A stretch of 64,000 nt of DNA from Oxalicibacterium flavum (GCF_014635065.1 NZ_BMCG01000005.1:124001-188000), one strand, 5' to 3'; positions 26,357 to 36,577 are shown, counted from the stretch's first letter. Notes: generated from the letters alone by a model not told the origin. Program-made: numbers and translations.

Positions 26357-27246
26357 TGGCTGCCCTGTCGTTCACGGATTGGACGAAAGCGATCCAGGCG
26401 CGGATGGAGCAGGCGCTGCTGCGGCATCTGCCGGCTGCCGATGCGTTGCCGGCAGGTCTGCACGATGCCATGCATTACGCGGTGCTCGACGGCGGCAAGC
26501 GCGTGCGCCCCTTGCTGGTGCATGCGGCCGGCGCGCTGTTCGATGCCGATGCGGCGGAACTGGCGCGCGCTGCCGCCGCGGTCGAAATGATTCACGCGTA
26601 TTCGCTGGTGCACGACGACATGCCCTGCATGGACGACGACGCCTTGCGCCGCGGCAAGCCGACCGTGCACGTGAAATACGACGAAGCCACCGCGCTGCTG
26701 GTCGGCGATGCGCTGCAGTCGCAGGCATTCGAGATTCTGGCCGACGGCGCACTGGCGCCGCAGCGGCAACTGGCGATGGTGCGCCTGCTGGCGCAGGCAT
26801 CGGGCTCGCGCGGCATGTGCGGCGGGCAGGCGATCGACCTGGCGAGCGTGGGCATTGCGCTGTCGCTCGAACAGCTCGAGCAGATGCATCGCCTGAAGAC
26901 CGGCGCATTGCTGCGCGCATCGGTGCTGCTGGGCGCGATGGCGGGCAAGGAACTGAGCGAGGACGAACTGGCCGCGCTCGATGCGTATGCAGCGGCCGTC
27001 GGCCTTGCGTTCCAGGTGGTTGACGACGTGCTCGACGCGACCGCGGATTCCGCCACGCTCGGCAAGACCGCCGGCAAGGATGCGGCAGACAACAAGCCGA
27101 CCTACGTTTCGATACTCGGACTCGAGCAGTCGAAGGCGCTGGCGGAGACCTTGCGCAGCGACGCGCATCGCGCGCTGGAACAATTCGGAGACAAGGCACG
27201 GCGCTTGCGTGAACTCGCGGACCTGATCGTGCAGCGGAAGGCATAA
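26353..27246 (+). CDS. ispA: Farnesyl diphosphate synthase
   Basis: 297 aa all-alpha polyprenyl synthase. The first Asp-rich motif is in [20 protein letters not shown] and the second in [27 protein letters not shown] and [14 protein letters not shown] are other conserved blocks. It condenses IPP with DMAPP and GPP to C15 farnesyl diphosphate, feeding ubiquinone and undecaprenyl synthesis. It sits between xseB and dxs; the dxs ATG is 2 nt after its stop. Confidence 0.95.
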   Translation: MMAALSFTDWTKAIQARMEQALLRHLPAADALPAGLHDAMHYAVLDGGKRVRPLLVHAAGALFDADAAELARAAAAVEMIHAYSLVHDDMPCMDDDALRRGKPTVHVKYDEATALLVGDALQSQAFEILADGALAPQRQLAMVRLLAQASGSRGMCGGQAIDLASVGIALSLEQLEQMHRLKTGALLRASVLLGAMAGKELSEDELAALDAYAAAVGLAFQVVDDVLDATADSATLGKTAGKDAADNKPTYVSILGLEQSKALAETLRSDAHRALEQFGDKARRLRELADLIVQRKA

Positions 27247-27248
27247 GT

Positions 27249-29120
27249 ATGGATTTGCTTCAGACAATCAACGATCCGGCCGACATTCGTCAGCTCTCGC
27301 GCGCCCAGCTCAAGCAGCTGGCCGACGAGCTGCGCGCCTTCGTGCTGGAATCCGTGGCGCAGACCGGCGGTCACCTGTCGTCCAACCTCGGCACGGTGGA
27401 ACTGACGATCGCGCTGCACTGCGTGTTCAATACGCCGGAAGACCGCATCGTGTGGGACGTCGGCCACCAGACCTATCCGCACAAGATCCTGACGGGCCGC
27501 CGCGACCAGATGCACACGCTGCGCCAGCTCGACGGCATCTCGGGTTTTCCGCGCCGCGCCGAAAGCATTTATGACACCTTCGGCACCGCGCACTCGTCAA
27601 CCTCGATCTCGGCCGCGCTCGGCATGGCGCTTGCCGCCAAGGCCAAGGGCGAGGACCGCCACGCGATCGCCGTGATCGGCGACGGTGCGATGACGGCCGG
27701 CATGGCGTTCGAGGCGATGAACAACGCCGGCATCCACGATGACTGCAATCTGCTGGTGGTGCTCAACGACAACGACATGTCGATCTCGCCGCCGGTCGGT
27801 GCATTGAACCGCTACCTGGCGCGTCTGATGTCGGGTCAGTTCTACGCGGCTGCCAAGAACGTCGGCAAGAGCGTGCTGCCGGCGCCGGTGCGCGAACTCG
27901 CGCGGCGCTTCGAGGAACATGCGAAGGGCATGATCGTGCCGGCCACCATGTTCGAGGAATTCGGCTTCAACTACATCGGCCCGATCGACGGCCACGATCT
28001 CGATTCGCTGATTCCCACGCTGGAAAACATCAAGCACCTGAAAGGCCCGCAATTCCTGCATGTGGTCACGCGCAAGGGCCAGGGCTACAAGCTGGCCGAA
28101 GCCGATCCCGTGCTCTACCACGGCCCCGGCAAGTTCGATCCGGCCGAAGGCATCAAGCCGGCTGCCGCGAAAAAGGTCACCTACACCAGCGTCTTCGGCG
28201 ACTGGTTGTGCGACATGGCGGCGGCCGACCAGCGCCTGATCGGCATTACGCCCGCCATGCGCGAAGGCTCGGGCATGGTCGAGTTCGAACGCCGCTTCCC
28301 GGACCGCTACCACGACGTCGGCATTGCCGAACAGCATGCCGTGACCTTCGCCGGCGGCATGGCCTGCGAAGGACTCAAGCCCGTGGTCGCGATCTACTCG
28401 ACCTTCCTGCAGCGTGCCTACGATCAACTGATCCACGACGTTGCCCTGCAGAATCTCGACGTGACCTTCGCGCTCGACCGTTCGGGCCTGGTCGGCGCCG
28501 ACGGCGCCACACACGCCGGCAACTACGACATCGCCTTCCTGCGTTGCATTCCGAACATGATCGTCATGGCCGCATCGGACGAAAACGAGTGCCGGCGCAT
28601 GCTCTCGACCGGTTTCCAATACAATGGGCCTGCTGCGGTGCGTTATCCGCGCGGCGGCGGCGTGGGCGCCAAGGTCGGCAACGATCTCGACACCATTGCG
28701 CTCGGCACCGGCGAGGTCCGCCGCGAAGGCAAGGGCGTCGCGATCCTCGCGTTCGGCACCATGGTGGCGCCGAGCGTCGCGGCCGGCGAGGCGCTGGATG
28801 CGACGGTGGTCAACATGCGCTTCATCAAGCCGCTCGACATGGAGCTCGTGCGCAAGTTGGCAGAAACGCACGATGCGCTGGTCACGGTCGAGGAAGGCTG
28901 CCTGATGGGCGGTGCCGGCGCAGCGGTGGCCGAGGCGCTGGCCGCCGAAGGCATCGTCAAGCCGCTGTTGAATCTGGGCTTGCCGGACCAATTTATCGAT
29001 CATGGCGACGCCGCGCAGCTGCTGGCCATGTGCGGTCTCGATGCCAAGGGCATCGAAGCGTCCATCCGTCAGCGTTTCGACAAGGGTGAACCACGTCTGG
29101 TGGTCAACAACAAGCAATAG
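27249..29120 (+). CDS. dxs: 1-deoxy-D-xylulose-5-phosphate synthase
   Basis: 623 aa thiamine-diphosphate enzyme. Visible are [14 protein letters not shown] (His42 region), the ThDP/Mg site [18 protein letters not shown], the catalytic Glu in [15 protein letters not shown], and [15 protein letters not shown]. It condenses pyruvate and glyceraldehyde 3-phosphate to DXP, the first step of the MEP isoprenoid pathway and also a precursor for the thiazole made by ThiG. It is the third gene of xseB-ispA-dxs. Confidence 0.97.
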   Translation: MDLLQTINDPADIRQLSRAQLKQLADELRAFVLESVAQTGGHLSSNLGTVELTIALHCVFNTPEDRIVWDVGHQTYPHKILTGRRDQMHTLRQLDGISGFPRRAESIYDTFGTAHSSTSISAALGMALAAKAKGEDRHAIAVIGDGAMTAGMAFEAMNNAGIHDDCNLLVVLNDNDMSISPPVGALNRYLARLMSGQFYAAAKNVGKSVLPAPVRELARRFEEHAKGMIVPATMFEEFGFNYIGPIDGHDLDSLIPTLENIKHLKGPQFLHVVTRKGQGYKLAEADPVLYHGPGKFDPAEGIKPAAAKKVTYTSVFGDWLCDMAAADQRLIGITPAMREGSGMVEFERRFPDRYHDVGIAEQHAVTFAGGMACEGLKPVVAIYSTFLQRAYDQLIHDVALQNLDVTFALDRSGLVGADGATHAGNYDIAFLRCIPNMIVMAASDENECRRMLSTGFQYNGPAAVRYPRGGGVGAKVGNDLDTIALGTGEVRREGKGVAILAFGTMVAPSVAAGEALDATVVNMRFIKPLDMELVRKLAETHDALVTVEEGCLMGGAGAAVAEALAAEGIVKPLLNLGLPDQFIDHGDAAQLLAMCGLDAKGIEASIRQRFDKGEPRLVVNNKQ

Positions 29121-29171
29121 CAGTTCGCGCGACATGCCGCAGGGTGGGTCGCCTACTTTACAGGTTTAGTG

Positions 29172-29978
29172 ATGAATACTCGCGACCCCGGCATCAACGC
29201 TCTTCCCGACGTGCAAAGCACGCCGGACACCCGCCGCATTTCCATCCAGCGCGTCGGCGTCAAGGGCGTGCGCTATCCGATCACGGTCAGGACCGCTACG
29301 GGCACGCAGCCCTCGGTCGGCACCTGGAACATGTACGTGCATCTGAACGAGCAGGAAAAGGGCACGCACATGTCGCGCTTCATCGCGCTGCTCGAGGATA
29401 GCCATGCGCCGTTCGACGTCGCCGTGTTCAGCGATCTGATGCGCCGCATGCTGGCGCTGCTCGAGGCCGATGCCGGCCGCATCGAGGTCAGCTTTCCGTA
29501 CTTCATCAACAAGACCGCGCCGGTCTCCGGCGTGCAGAGCCTGATGGATTACGAGGTCGGCCTGATCGCCGATCACCGCAACGGCAAGACCGAGATCACG
29601 CTGAAGGTGCTGGTGCCGGTCACCAGTCTGTGCCCGTGCTCGAAGAAGATTTCCGCCTACGGCGCGCACAACCAGCGCTCGCACATCACGGTGCAGGCGG
29701 TGATGGACGGCGATGTCGTGGTGGACGACCTGATCGCGAAAATCGAGGCGCAGGCATCATGCGAACTGTGGGGCCTGCTCAAGCGCCCGGACGAGAAATA
29801 CGTGACCGAACGCGCCTACGAGAATCCGAAGTTCGTCGAAGACCTGGTGCGCGACGTGGCCGTCATGCTCAACAATGAGCCGGCAGTGGTGGCCTATACG
29901 CTCGAGGCGGAGAACTTCGAGTCGATTCACAATCACTCGGCGTATGCGTTGATCGAGAAGGACAAGCGGGCGGAGTAA
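29172..29978 (+). CDS. folE2: GTP cyclohydrolase FolE2 (type IB)
   Basis: 268 aa from the ATG at 29172; a GTG sits directly before it. Motifs are [26 protein letters not shown], and [20 protein letters not shown], which carries the catalytic Cys. FolE2 makes 7,8-dihydroneopterin triphosphate for folate or queuosine and can use metals other than zinc, unlike FolE. It starts 51 nt after dxs and is followed by a strong terminator. queA and tgt of queuosine synthesis are elsewhere in the window. Confidence 0.95.
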   Translation: MNTRDPGINALPDVQSTPDTRRISIQRVGVKGVRYPITVRTATGTQPSVGTWNMYVHLNEQEKGTHMSRFIALLEDSHAPFDVAVFSDLMRRMLALLEADAGRIEVSFPYFINKTAPVSGVQSLMDYEVGLIADHRNGKTEITLKVLVPVTSLCPCSKKISAYGAHNQRSHITVQAVMDGDVVVDDLIAKIEAQASCELWGLLKRPDEKYVTERAYENPKFVEDLVRDVAVMLNNEPAVVAYTLEAENFESIHNHSAYALIEKDKRAE

Positions 29979-29996
29979 GTGGCGTTTGCCTTTAAA

Positions 29997-30027
29997 AAGA
30001 AAATGCCGCTCGATGAGCGGCATTTTT
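29997..30027. terminator. Terminator of folE2
   Basis: A perfect 11-bp stem is made of AAATGCCGCTC (30001-30011) and GAGCGGCATTT (30015-30025), with a 3-nt loop and T runs on both outer sides. It can work in both directions. Confidence 0.85.
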
Positions 30028-30068
30028 CATTGATGCAGACGCTTTGCTGAATTCGTACGCTTTTTCAC

Positions 30069-30095
30069 CGTCATTCCCGCGCAGGCGGGAATCCA
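30069..30095 (+). repeat. REP-like hairpin element
   Basis: Shares the core GTCATTCCCGCGCAGGCGGG with the copy at 22601. It is paired with an inverted copy at 30154. Confidence 0.82.
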
Positions 30096-30153
30096 TACGG
30101 AGTATCAAGGCAAACCTTCGTTTTTATGGCCTTGGCAGTCGTCGGCGGGCCGC

Positions 30154-30183
30154 TCTGGATTCCCGCCTGTGCGGGAATGACGG
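30154..30183 (-). repeat. REP-like hairpin element, inverted copy
   Basis: TCTGGATTCCCGCCTGTGCG followed by GGAATGACGG is the reverse complement of the 30069 copy, with one change in the loop region. Together the two make an inverted pair (30069-30183) of the BIME type in the folE2/adenosyltransferase gap. Confidence 0.82.
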
Positions 30184-30250
30184 AGGGGCGCGGTAAGAGG
30201 AGAGGTAGAAGAGAGTCGCTTGGCTTTACGTGGAAATGACAGCGCACAGC

Positions 30251-30805
30251 TCAATTCCTGCTGCGATCCCGTTCCCATAACACATCCCCGCCACCCGCAA
30301 ACCGGTTCAACACCCGCGCCAGCACGAACAGCAGATCCGACAGCCGGTTCATGTACTGCCGCGGCGCGTCATTGATCGTTTCCGCTTTGCCAAGCGCGAC
30401 GATGCTGCGTTCGGCGCGGCGGCACACGGTGCGGCAGATGTGCGCCTGGGCGGCGGCGCGCGAGCCGGCGGGGAGGATGAATTCCTTGAGCGGCGGCAGT
30501 TCGGCGTTGTATTTGCCGAGCAGTTCGTCCAGCCGCAGCACGTGCGCTTCGGCGATCAGCGTGTAGCCCGGAATGCAGAGTTCGCCGCCGAGGTCGAACA
30601 GGTCGTGCTGGACCGTCACGAGTTCCTCGCGCAGGGCATCGGGCAGCGGTTCGCACAGCAGCAGGCCGAGATGCGAATTGAGTTCATCGACTTCGCCCAT
30701 GGCGTGGATGCGCAGCGCATCCTTGCCGACGCGGCTGCCGTCGCCGAGGCCGGTGGTGCCCTGGTCGCCGGTGCGGGTGGCGATCTTGGAAAGCCGGTTG
30801 CCCAT
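30251..30805 (-). CDS. Cob(I)alamin adenosyltransferase, PduO type
   Basis: 184 aa from the ATG at 30805, giving MGNRLSKIATRTGDQGTTGLG; the longer frame adds residues without homology. TRTGDQGTTGLGDG binds ATP, and RTVCRRAERSIVAL is the conserved Arg-rich helix of the PduO/MMAB family. It adenosylates cob(I)alamin to coenzyme B12. No other cobalamin gene is adjacent. It is divergent from the LysR gene at 30972. Confidence 0.9.
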   Translation of the reverse strand: MGNRLSKIATRTGDQGTTGLGDGSRVGKDALRIHAMGEVDELNSHLGLLLCEPLPDALREELVTVQHDLFDLGGELCIPGYTLIAEAHVLRLDELLGKYNAELPPLKEFILPAGSRAAAQAHICRTVCRRAERSIVALGKAETINDAPRQYMNRLSDLLFVLARVLNRFAGGGDVLWERDRSRN

Positions 30806-30971
30806 CGAAAATGTCCTCGAAAACGGTGGAAAGGCACGAGCATACGGCAAAAGCGCCGCGGCGGATGCGAAGACCTCTCATTTGCGTCGCGGACGGGCGC
30901 GGAAGGCGGCAGGGAAGGCGGCAAAACGGTAGAATGCTCCATTCCCTACCAGCCGCATTCCAATAACGTAC

Positions 30972-31856
30972 ATGGCCATCCGACTTCCACCCGTGCATGC
31001 GCTTTCCGCCTTCGAGGCGGCCGCGCGTCACGGTTCGTTTGCCGTCGCTGCGGAAGAGCTGTGCATCACGCCTTCCGCCTTTTCGCACCGCATCCGCCTG
31101 CTCGAGGAATTCGTCGGCGAGCGCCTGTTCCTGCGCGACGGCCGCAGCGTGAGCCTGACCGAATTCGGTCGCCGTTATCTGGACGTGGTGCGCGACGCCC
31201 TGCGCTCGTTGGCGGACTTTCCGCTGCCGCATCGCCACAACCCGGCGCAGCCGCGCATCAAGATCACGGTGCCGCCGACCTTTGCGCGCTACTTGTTCCT
31301 GCCGAACATCACCGAGTTCACGTCGCAGCATCCGGACGTGACGATCGAAACCTTCCTGTCGGTGCCGCTGTACGACATGAGCCTGTCGGAGACCGATATC
31401 GAGGTGCGCTTCGGCGTCGGCAAGTATCCGGACCTGGTGACCGAGAAGCTGTTCGAGGAGCCGGTGTTTCCGGTGGTGAGTCCGGCCTACCTCGCCAGCA
31501 TCGGCGGCATCGACACGCCGGCCGACATGAAGAAGGCGCAGTTGCTGCGCTCGGCGCTCGAACCGTGGCAGCCGTGGTTCGAGGCGGCCGGTCTCGACTG
31601 GCCCGAACCGTCGCAGGGTTTGCGCATCGACGACCTCGGCCTGCTGCTGGAAGCGGTGCGCCACGGTTACGGCGTGGCGTTGACGCGCCGTCATTTCGCC
31701 AGCGAGATGATCGCCCGCGGCGATATCGTGCAACTGTTCGATATCGCACTGGCAACGCCGCAACATGCCTACTATCTTGTCTATGAGCGCGGCGTGCGCG
31801 ACCGGCCCGAAGTGGATGCCATGCTCAACTGGATGATGGCGCGCTTCAATAAGTAG
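30972..31856 (+). CDS. LysR-family transcriptional regulator (GcvA-like)
   Basis: 294 aa. The winged helix-turn-helix is LSAFEAAARHGSFAVAAEELCITPSAFSHRIRLLEEF with the recognition helix at about residues 35-50; the substrate-binding domain runs from about 92. The style ALSAFEAAARHGSFA resembles GcvA. TAGAAT at 30930-30935 may be its -10. It lies upstream of glcDEF on the same strand with a 184-nt gap, so it is a candidate regulator of glycolate use, though most LysR targets are divergent. That link is inference. Confidence 0.85.
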   Translation: MAIRLPPVHALSAFEAAARHGSFAVAAEELCITPSAFSHRIRLLEEFVGERLFLRDGRSVSLTEFGRRYLDVVRDALRSLADFPLPHRHNPAQPRIKITVPPTFARYLFLPNITEFTSQHPDVTIETFLSVPLYDMSLSETDIEVRFGVGKYPDLVTEKLFEEPVFPVVSPAYLASIGGIDTPADMKKAQLLRSALEPWQPWFEAAGLDWPEPSQGLRIDDLGLLLEAVRHGYGVALTRRHFASEMIARGDIVQLFDIALATPQHAYYLVYERGVRDRPEVDAMLNWMMARFNK

Positions 31857-31884
31857 CGCCTGTCCTGAAACGTTGATGCAGCAA

Positions 31885-31924
31885 GCCATTGCCGGGGATT
31901 GAATAATTTTCACCCGGCAATGGC
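31885..31924 (+). terminator. Long inverted repeat after the LysR gene
   Basis: GCCATTGCCGGG (31885-31896) and CCCGGCAATGGC (31913-31924) form a perfect 12-bp stem. The 16-nt AT-rich loop contains ATTGAATAATTTTCA. No T tract follows, so it may be a terminator of unusual form, an mRNA hairpin or an operator. Confidence 0.45.
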
Positions 31925-32040
31925 AAAGCTTTCAGTGAAATCCGGCCTTGCGGTCTCGCGATGCCGCGGCCATTTCGTTACACTTCCCCTTTGCTCGCGA
32001 CAAACGCGAGCCGTTCATTTTCATCATCGGAGATTGTCAC

Positions 32041-33525
32041 GTGGAGGAGACAGCGGTCGCCTATACAGCGGAGCATCAGCGCATGGTCGTCAACGCCTTG
32101 CGCGCGGTGTTGCCGGAACGTGCCGTGCTGTTCGACGCGGAAGATACGCGTCCCTATGAATGCGACGGCCTGTCGGCATTCGCGCAGCTGCCGATGGTGG
32201 TGGTGCTGCCGGACAGCGAGGAGCAGGTGGTCGCGGTCCTGAAGATCTGCAACGCGCTCAAGGTACGCATCGTGCCGCGCGGTGCCGGCACCGGCCTGTC
32301 GGGCGGCGCGCTGCCGATCGCCGATGGCGTGGTGCTTTCCACCGCGCGCATGAGCCGCATCGTCAACGTCGATCCCTACGCGCGGACCGCCGTGGTGCAG
32401 CCGGGCGTGCGCAATCTCGCGATTTCCGAAGCGGCCGCGCCGCACGGCCTCTACTACGCGCCGGATCCTTCGTCCCAGATCGCCTGCAGCATCGGCGGCA
32501 ACGTCGCCGAGAATTCGGGCGGCGTGCACTGTCTGAAATACGGCCTGACCGTGCACAACGTGATGCGCGTGCGCATGGTGACCATCGAGGGCGACGTGGT
32601 CGAGCTCGGCAGCAATGCGCTCGATGCGCCGGGACTCGATCTGCTGGCGGTGTTCGTCGGTTCCGAAGGCATGCTCGGTGTGGTCACCGAAGTCACTGTG
32701 CGCCTGATTCCCAAGCCGCGCCAGGCGCGCGTGATCCTGGCGTCGTTCGACGACGTGGTCAAGGGCGGCAACGCGGTGGCCGGCGTGATCGCGGCCGGCA
32801 TCATTCCGGCCGGACTCGAGATGATGGACAAGACGTCTTCGCGCATGGTCGAGCCCTTCGTCAAGGCCGGCTACGACATCGACGCCGAAGCGATCCTGCT
32901 GTGCGAATCCGACGGCATTCCGGAAGAGGTCGATGAGGAAATCGCGCGCATGACGGCAGTGCTCGAACAGTCGGGCGCGACCGCGATTGCGGTGTCGCGC
33001 GACGAGGCCGAACGCCTGCGCTTCTGGTCCGGCCGCAAGAATGCGTTTCCGGCGGCGGGCCGCATCTCGCCCGACTATTACTGCATCGATGGCACCATCC
33101 CGCGCCGCGCGCTGGCCGATGTGCTGCTCGGCATCCAGAACATGGAGCAGAAGTACGGGCTGCGCTGCGCCAACGTGTTCCACGCCGGCGACGGCAATCT
33201 GCATCCGCTGATCCTGTTCGATGCGAACCAGGAAGGCGAATTCCATCGCGCCGAGGCATTCGGCGCCGAGATTCTCGAGATGTGCGTGGAATTCGGCGGC
33301 AGCATCACCGGCGAGCACGGCGTGGGCCTAGAGAAGATCAACCAGATGTGCGTGCAGTTCTCGCGCGAGGAGATGGATGCCTTCCTTGGCGTCAAGGCGG
33401 CCTTCGATCCGCCCATGCTGCTCAATCCGACCAAGGCGATTCCGACGCTGCAGCGCTGCGCCGAGTACGGCCGCATGCACGTCAAGCGCGGCGCGCTCAA
33501 ATTCGCCGATCTGCCGCGCTTCTGA
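32041..33525 (+). CDS. glcD: Glycolate oxidase FAD-linked subunit GlcD
   Basis: 494 aa from the GTG at 32041, which has GGAG upstream and matches the usual GlcD length; an open frame to 31948 adds an unrelated stretch. The PCMH-type FAD domain contains VPRGAGTGLSGGALPIADG and GGNVAENSGGVHCLKYG. The C-terminal domain has NVFHAGDGNLHPLILFD and SITGEHGVGLEKI, with the conserved active-site His. GlcDEF oxidises glycolate (and D-lactate) to glyoxylate at the membrane. glcE follows after 8 nt. Confidence 0.92.
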   Translation: MEETAVAYTAEHQRMVVNALRAVLPERAVLFDAEDTRPYECDGLSAFAQLPMVVVLPDSEEQVVAVLKICNALKVRIVPRGAGTGLSGGALPIADGVVLSTARMSRIVNVDPYARTAVVQPGVRNLAISEAAAPHGLYYAPDPSSQIACSIGGNVAENSGGVHCLKYGLTVHNVMRVRMVTIEGDVVELGSNALDAPGLDLLAVFVGSEGMLGVVTEVTVRLIPKPRQARVILASFDDVVKGGNAVAGVIAAGIIPAGLEMMDKTSSRMVEPFVKAGYDIDAEAILLCESDGIPEEVDEEIARMTAVLEQSGATAIAVSRDEAERLRFWSGRKNAFPAAGRISPDYYCIDGTIPRRALADVLLGIQNMEQKYGLRCANVFHAGDGNLHPLILFDANQEGEFHRAEAFGAEILEMCVEFGGSITGEHGVGLEKINQMCVQFSREEMDAFLGVKAAFDPPMLLNPTKAIPTLQRCAEYGRMHVKRGALKFADLPRF

Positions 33526-33533
33526 GGAGAGAC

Positions 33534-34604
33534 ATGGAAAAGCAACTCGATCTGTTCCGCGAGCGCATCCTCGACGCCTCCGCCCAAGGGCAGGCGTTGT
33601 GCATACGCGGCGGCGGCAGCAAGGACTGGTACGGCCGCGAGCCGGTCGGTGATGTGCTCGACACGCGCGGCTGCAGCGGCATCGTCAGCTACGATCCGAC
33701 CGAGCTGGTCATCACCGTCTGCAGTGGCACGCCGCTGACCGAAGTCGAAGCGGTGCTTGCGCAACGCAACCAGACACTGGCCTTCGAGCCACCGCATTTC
33801 GGCGCGGGCGCCACCGTCGGCGGCATGGTCGCAACCGGCCTGGCCGGTCCGCGCCGCGCGGCGGTCGGCGCGGTACGCGACTTCGTGCTCGGCGCCAGCC
33901 TCATGAATGGCAGGGGCGAGGTGCTGCACTTCGGCGGCCAGGTCATGAAGAACGTGGCCGGCTACGACGTCTCGCGCATGCTGGCGGGTTCACTCGGCAC
34001 GCTGGGCCTGCTGCTCGACGTGTCGCTCAAGGTCTTGCCCAGGCCATATGCCGAAACCAGCGTGCGGCTCGCATTGAACGAGGCGGAGGCAATTCGCCGT
34101 CTCAACGAGTGGGGCGGCCAACCCTTGCCGATTTCCGCCAGCGCCTGGTGCGATGGCGTGCTGGCAGTGCGCCTGTCGGGCGCGCAGGCGGCGATCGCGG
34201 CCGCGCGCGACTTCATCGGCGGCGACGAGATGCACGATGCCGACACCTTCTGGATCGCCATGCGCGAGCAGAGCAACGATTTCTTCGCGCAGGCGCCGGT
34301 GTTGTGGCGCCTGTCCGTGCCGTCGACCACGCCGCCGCTGGCCTTGGCCGGCGAGCAGTTGATCGAATGGGGCGGCGCGCAGCGCTGGCTGCGCACACAT
34401 GATGCGTCGGCAGAAGCGGCGCAGGAAATCCGCAGTGTCGCCAGCGCCGTCGGCGGCCACGCCACGCTGTTCCGTGGCGGCGACCGCACGGGACAGGTGT
34501 TCCATCCGCTGGCGCCTGCCGTCGAGCGTATACACCGTAATCTCAAGCAAAGCTTCGACCCGGCCGGTATCTTCAATCCCGGCCGCATGTACGACGGCTT
34601 CTGA
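33534..34604 (+). CDS. glcE: Glycolate oxidase FAD-binding subunit GlcE
   Basis: 356 aa with GAGGAGA just before the ATG. It is a second, shorter FAD-domain protein: ALCIRGGGSKDWYGR, FGAGATVGGMVATGLAGPRRA and GGQVMKNVAGYDVSRMLAGS are the FAD-contact blocks of GlcE. The C-terminus ends FDPAGIFNPGRMYDGF as in the family. It lies between glcD and glcF; glcF begins 26 nt downstream. Confidence 0.94.
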   Translation: MEKQLDLFRERILDASAQGQALCIRGGGSKDWYGREPVGDVLDTRGCSGIVSYDPTELVITVCSGTPLTEVEAVLAQRNQTLAFEPPHFGAGATVGGMVATGLAGPRRAAVGAVRDFVLGASLMNGRGEVLHFGGQVMKNVAGYDVSRMLAGSLGTLGLLLDVSLKVLPRPYAETSVRLALNEAEAIRRLNEWGGQPLPISASAWCDGVLAVRLSGAQAAIAAARDFIGGDEMHDADTFWIAMREQSNDFFAQAPVLWRLSVPSTTPPLALAGEQLIEWGGAQRWLRTHDASAEAAQEIRSVASAVGGHATLFRGGDRTGQVFHPLAPAVERIHRNLKQSFDPAGIFNPGRMYDGF

Positions 34605-34630
34605 TTGCTCACGGAAATCAATAGAGAACA

Positions 34631-35863
34631 ATGCAAACCAATCTGGCCGATTTCATCCGGGACACGCGCGAAGGCAAGGAGGCCGATGCCATCCTGCGCA
34701 CTTGCGTGCACTGCGGATTCTGCACGGCGACCTGTCCGACCTATCAACTGCTCGGCGACGAACTCGATGGTCCGCGCGGCCGCATTTATCTGATCAAGCA
34801 GGTGCTGGAAGGCAAGGAGCCGACCGCCAAGACGCAGCAGCACCTGGACCGTTGCCTGACCTGCCGCAATTGCGAAACCACCTGTCCATCCGGCGTGCAG
34901 TACGGCCGCCTGATCGACATCGGCCGCAAGGTAGTGTCCGACCGCGTTGCCTATACGCCGGCGCAGAAACTCAAACGTGCCGCGCTGCGCGAGCTGCTGC
35001 CGCGCAAGCACGTGTTCACGCCGGCGCTGAAGGCCGGGCAACTGGTGCGGCCGCTGCTGCCGGCTGCGCTGCGCGAAAAAGTGCCGCCGCGCCAGAAGTC
35101 CGGCATATGGCCGCAGCGCACGCATGCGCGCACCATGCTGCTGCTCGACGGCTGCGTGCAGCCGGCAATGGCGCCCAACATCAATGCCGCCACCGCGCGC
35201 GTGTTCGATGCGCTGGAAGTGCAGCTGCTGGTGGCGCAGAAGGCCGGTTGCTGCGGCGCGATCCGCCATCACCTGAACGACCACGATGGCGCGCTCGACG
35301 ACATGCGTCGCAACATCGATGCCTGGTGGCCAGCGATCGAGGCGGGGGCGGAAGCCATCGTCATGACCGCCTCCGGTTGCGGTGCCATGGTCAAGGATTA
35401 CGGTTACCTGCTCGCGCACGATCCTGCCTACGCGGAGAAGGCGCAGCGCGTCTCGGAACTGACCAAGGACCTCAGCGAAATCCTGCCGGAGTTCGAGCAG
35501 GAACTCGCCGCGCGGCTGGCCGGAAAAATCGACCAGCGCGTCGCATGGCATCCGCCGTGCACGCTGCAGCACGGCCAGCAGATTCGCGGCAAGGTCGAAG
35601 GTGTATTGCGCGCGGTCGGCGTCGATGTACAGCTGTGTCAGGACAGCCACCTGTGCTGCGGCTCGGCCGGTACCTACTCGGTGCTGCAGCCCGAACTGTC
35701 GCACCAGTTGCGCGACCGCAAGATCGCCAATCTCGAAGCGACGGGTGCCGACACCATCGTCTCGGCCAACATCGGCTGCCTCACGCATTTGCAGGCCGGC
35801 ACGCAAAAGCCGGTGCGGCACTGGATCGAGCTGATCGACGATGCGCTGATGGCCGTGCATTGA
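34631..35863 (+). CDS. glcF: Glycolate oxidase iron-sulfur subunit GlcF
   Basis: 410 aa. Two [4Fe-4S] motifs are complete: C25-x2-C28-x2-C31-x3-C35 and C75-x2-C78-x2-C81-x3-C85. Two CCG domains follow (GCCGAIRHH and CCGSAGTYS). It passes electrons from GlcD/GlcE flavins to the quinone pool. It is the last gene of glcDEF; downstream lie two hairpins (35876-35898 and 35951-35982) but no clear T tract. Confidence 0.94.
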   Translation: MQTNLADFIRDTREGKEADAILRTCVHCGFCTATCPTYQLLGDELDGPRGRIYLIKQVLEGKEPTAKTQQHLDRCLTCRNCETTCPSGVQYGRLIDIGRKVVSDRVAYTPAQKLKRAALRELLPRKHVFTPALKAGQLVRPLLPAALREKVPPRQKSGIWPQRTHARTMLLLDGCVQPAMAPNINAATARVFDALEVQLLVAQKAGCCGAIRHHLNDHDGALDDMRRNIDAWWPAIEAGAEAIVMTASGCGAMVKDYGYLLAHDPAYAEKAQRVSELTKDLSEILPEFEQELAARLAGKIDQRVAWHPPCTLQHGQQIRGKVEGVLRAVGVDVQLCQDSHLCCGSAGTYSVLQPELSHQLRDRKIANLEATGADTIVSANIGCLTHLQAGTQKPVRHWIELIDDALMAVH

Positions 35864-35950
35864 ATCCTCTAGCGCATTGATGGCTGACGGCCATCAATGA
35901 CAGCGGATCAGCTCGATGAGCTGACCGTTCCATTCAACATCCTCCGCATC

Positions 35951-35982
35951 CAGGCGCGCTGCGTTCCATGCGCAGCCTGGAT
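35951..35982 (+). terminator. Hairpin downstream of glcF
   Basis: CCAGGCGCGCTGCG and TGCGCAGCCTGG form an imperfect stem with a TTCCA loop, followed by ATTCTTGC. A second hairpin, ATTGATGGC (35876-35884) with GCCATCAAT (35890-35898), lies closer to the stop. Either could end the glc transcript, but T tracts are poor. Confidence 0.4.
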
Positions 35983-36126
35983 TCTTGCTCCCCGGATACA
36001 CGGTGCGGTTTCGTTGACGCGCACAATTTCATCGCCCTATGATGATGTCCTTCCCACAGGCAGGTGCCGCACGAGTTGGCGTGGCGCCCGCTTCATCATC
36101 ACGTGTTCATATTGAGGGGATGACTC

Positions 36127-36573
36127 ATGTCTGCTGGCACTGTGCGTTTTCATCGGGTGCTGCGTGCGCCGCCGGAACGCGTGTATCGAGCGTTTCTGGA
36201 TGCCGATGCGATGGCGAAATGGCTGCCGCCATATGGTTTCACCTGCAAGGTGCATCATCTTGAGGCGAAGGTCGGCGGCACCTTCCGCATGTCGTTTTCC
36301 AATTTCAATAGCGGGAATGCGCATGCCTTCGGCGGCGAGTATCTCGAACTGGTCGCCAACGAGCGCATCCGTTATACGGACAGATTCGAAGACCCGAACT
36401 TGCTGGGAGAAATGCACGTGACGGTGGTGTTGACGGCGGTATCGTGCGGCACGGAACTGCATATCGAACAGAGCGGAATTCCGGAGGTCATTCCCGCCGA
36501 GATGTGCTGTCTGGGCTGGCAGGAGTCTCTGGTGCAGCTGGCCAACCTCGTCGAACCAAACATCCCGGAGTGA
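36127..36573 (+). CDS. SRPBCC (AHSA1-like) domain protein
   Basis: 148 aa with the START/Bet v1-like pattern RVLRAPPERVYRAFLDADAMAKWLPP near the N-terminus and GWQESLVQLANLVEP near the C-terminus. These are typical of activator-of-Hsp90-ATPase-homologue-1-like proteins, which bind hydrophobic ligands. The biological role is unknown. The preceding GAGGGG is a plausible ribosome site. The next gene starts 4 nt downstream. Confidence 0.8.
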   Translation: MSAGTVRFHRVLRAPPERVYRAFLDADAMAKWLPPYGFTCKVHHLEAKVGGTFRMSFSNFNSGNAHAFGGEYLELVANERIRYTDRFEDPNLLGEMHVTVVLTAVSCGTELHIEQSGIPEVIPAEMCCLGWQESLVQLANLVEPNIPE

Positions 36574-36577
36574 ACGC

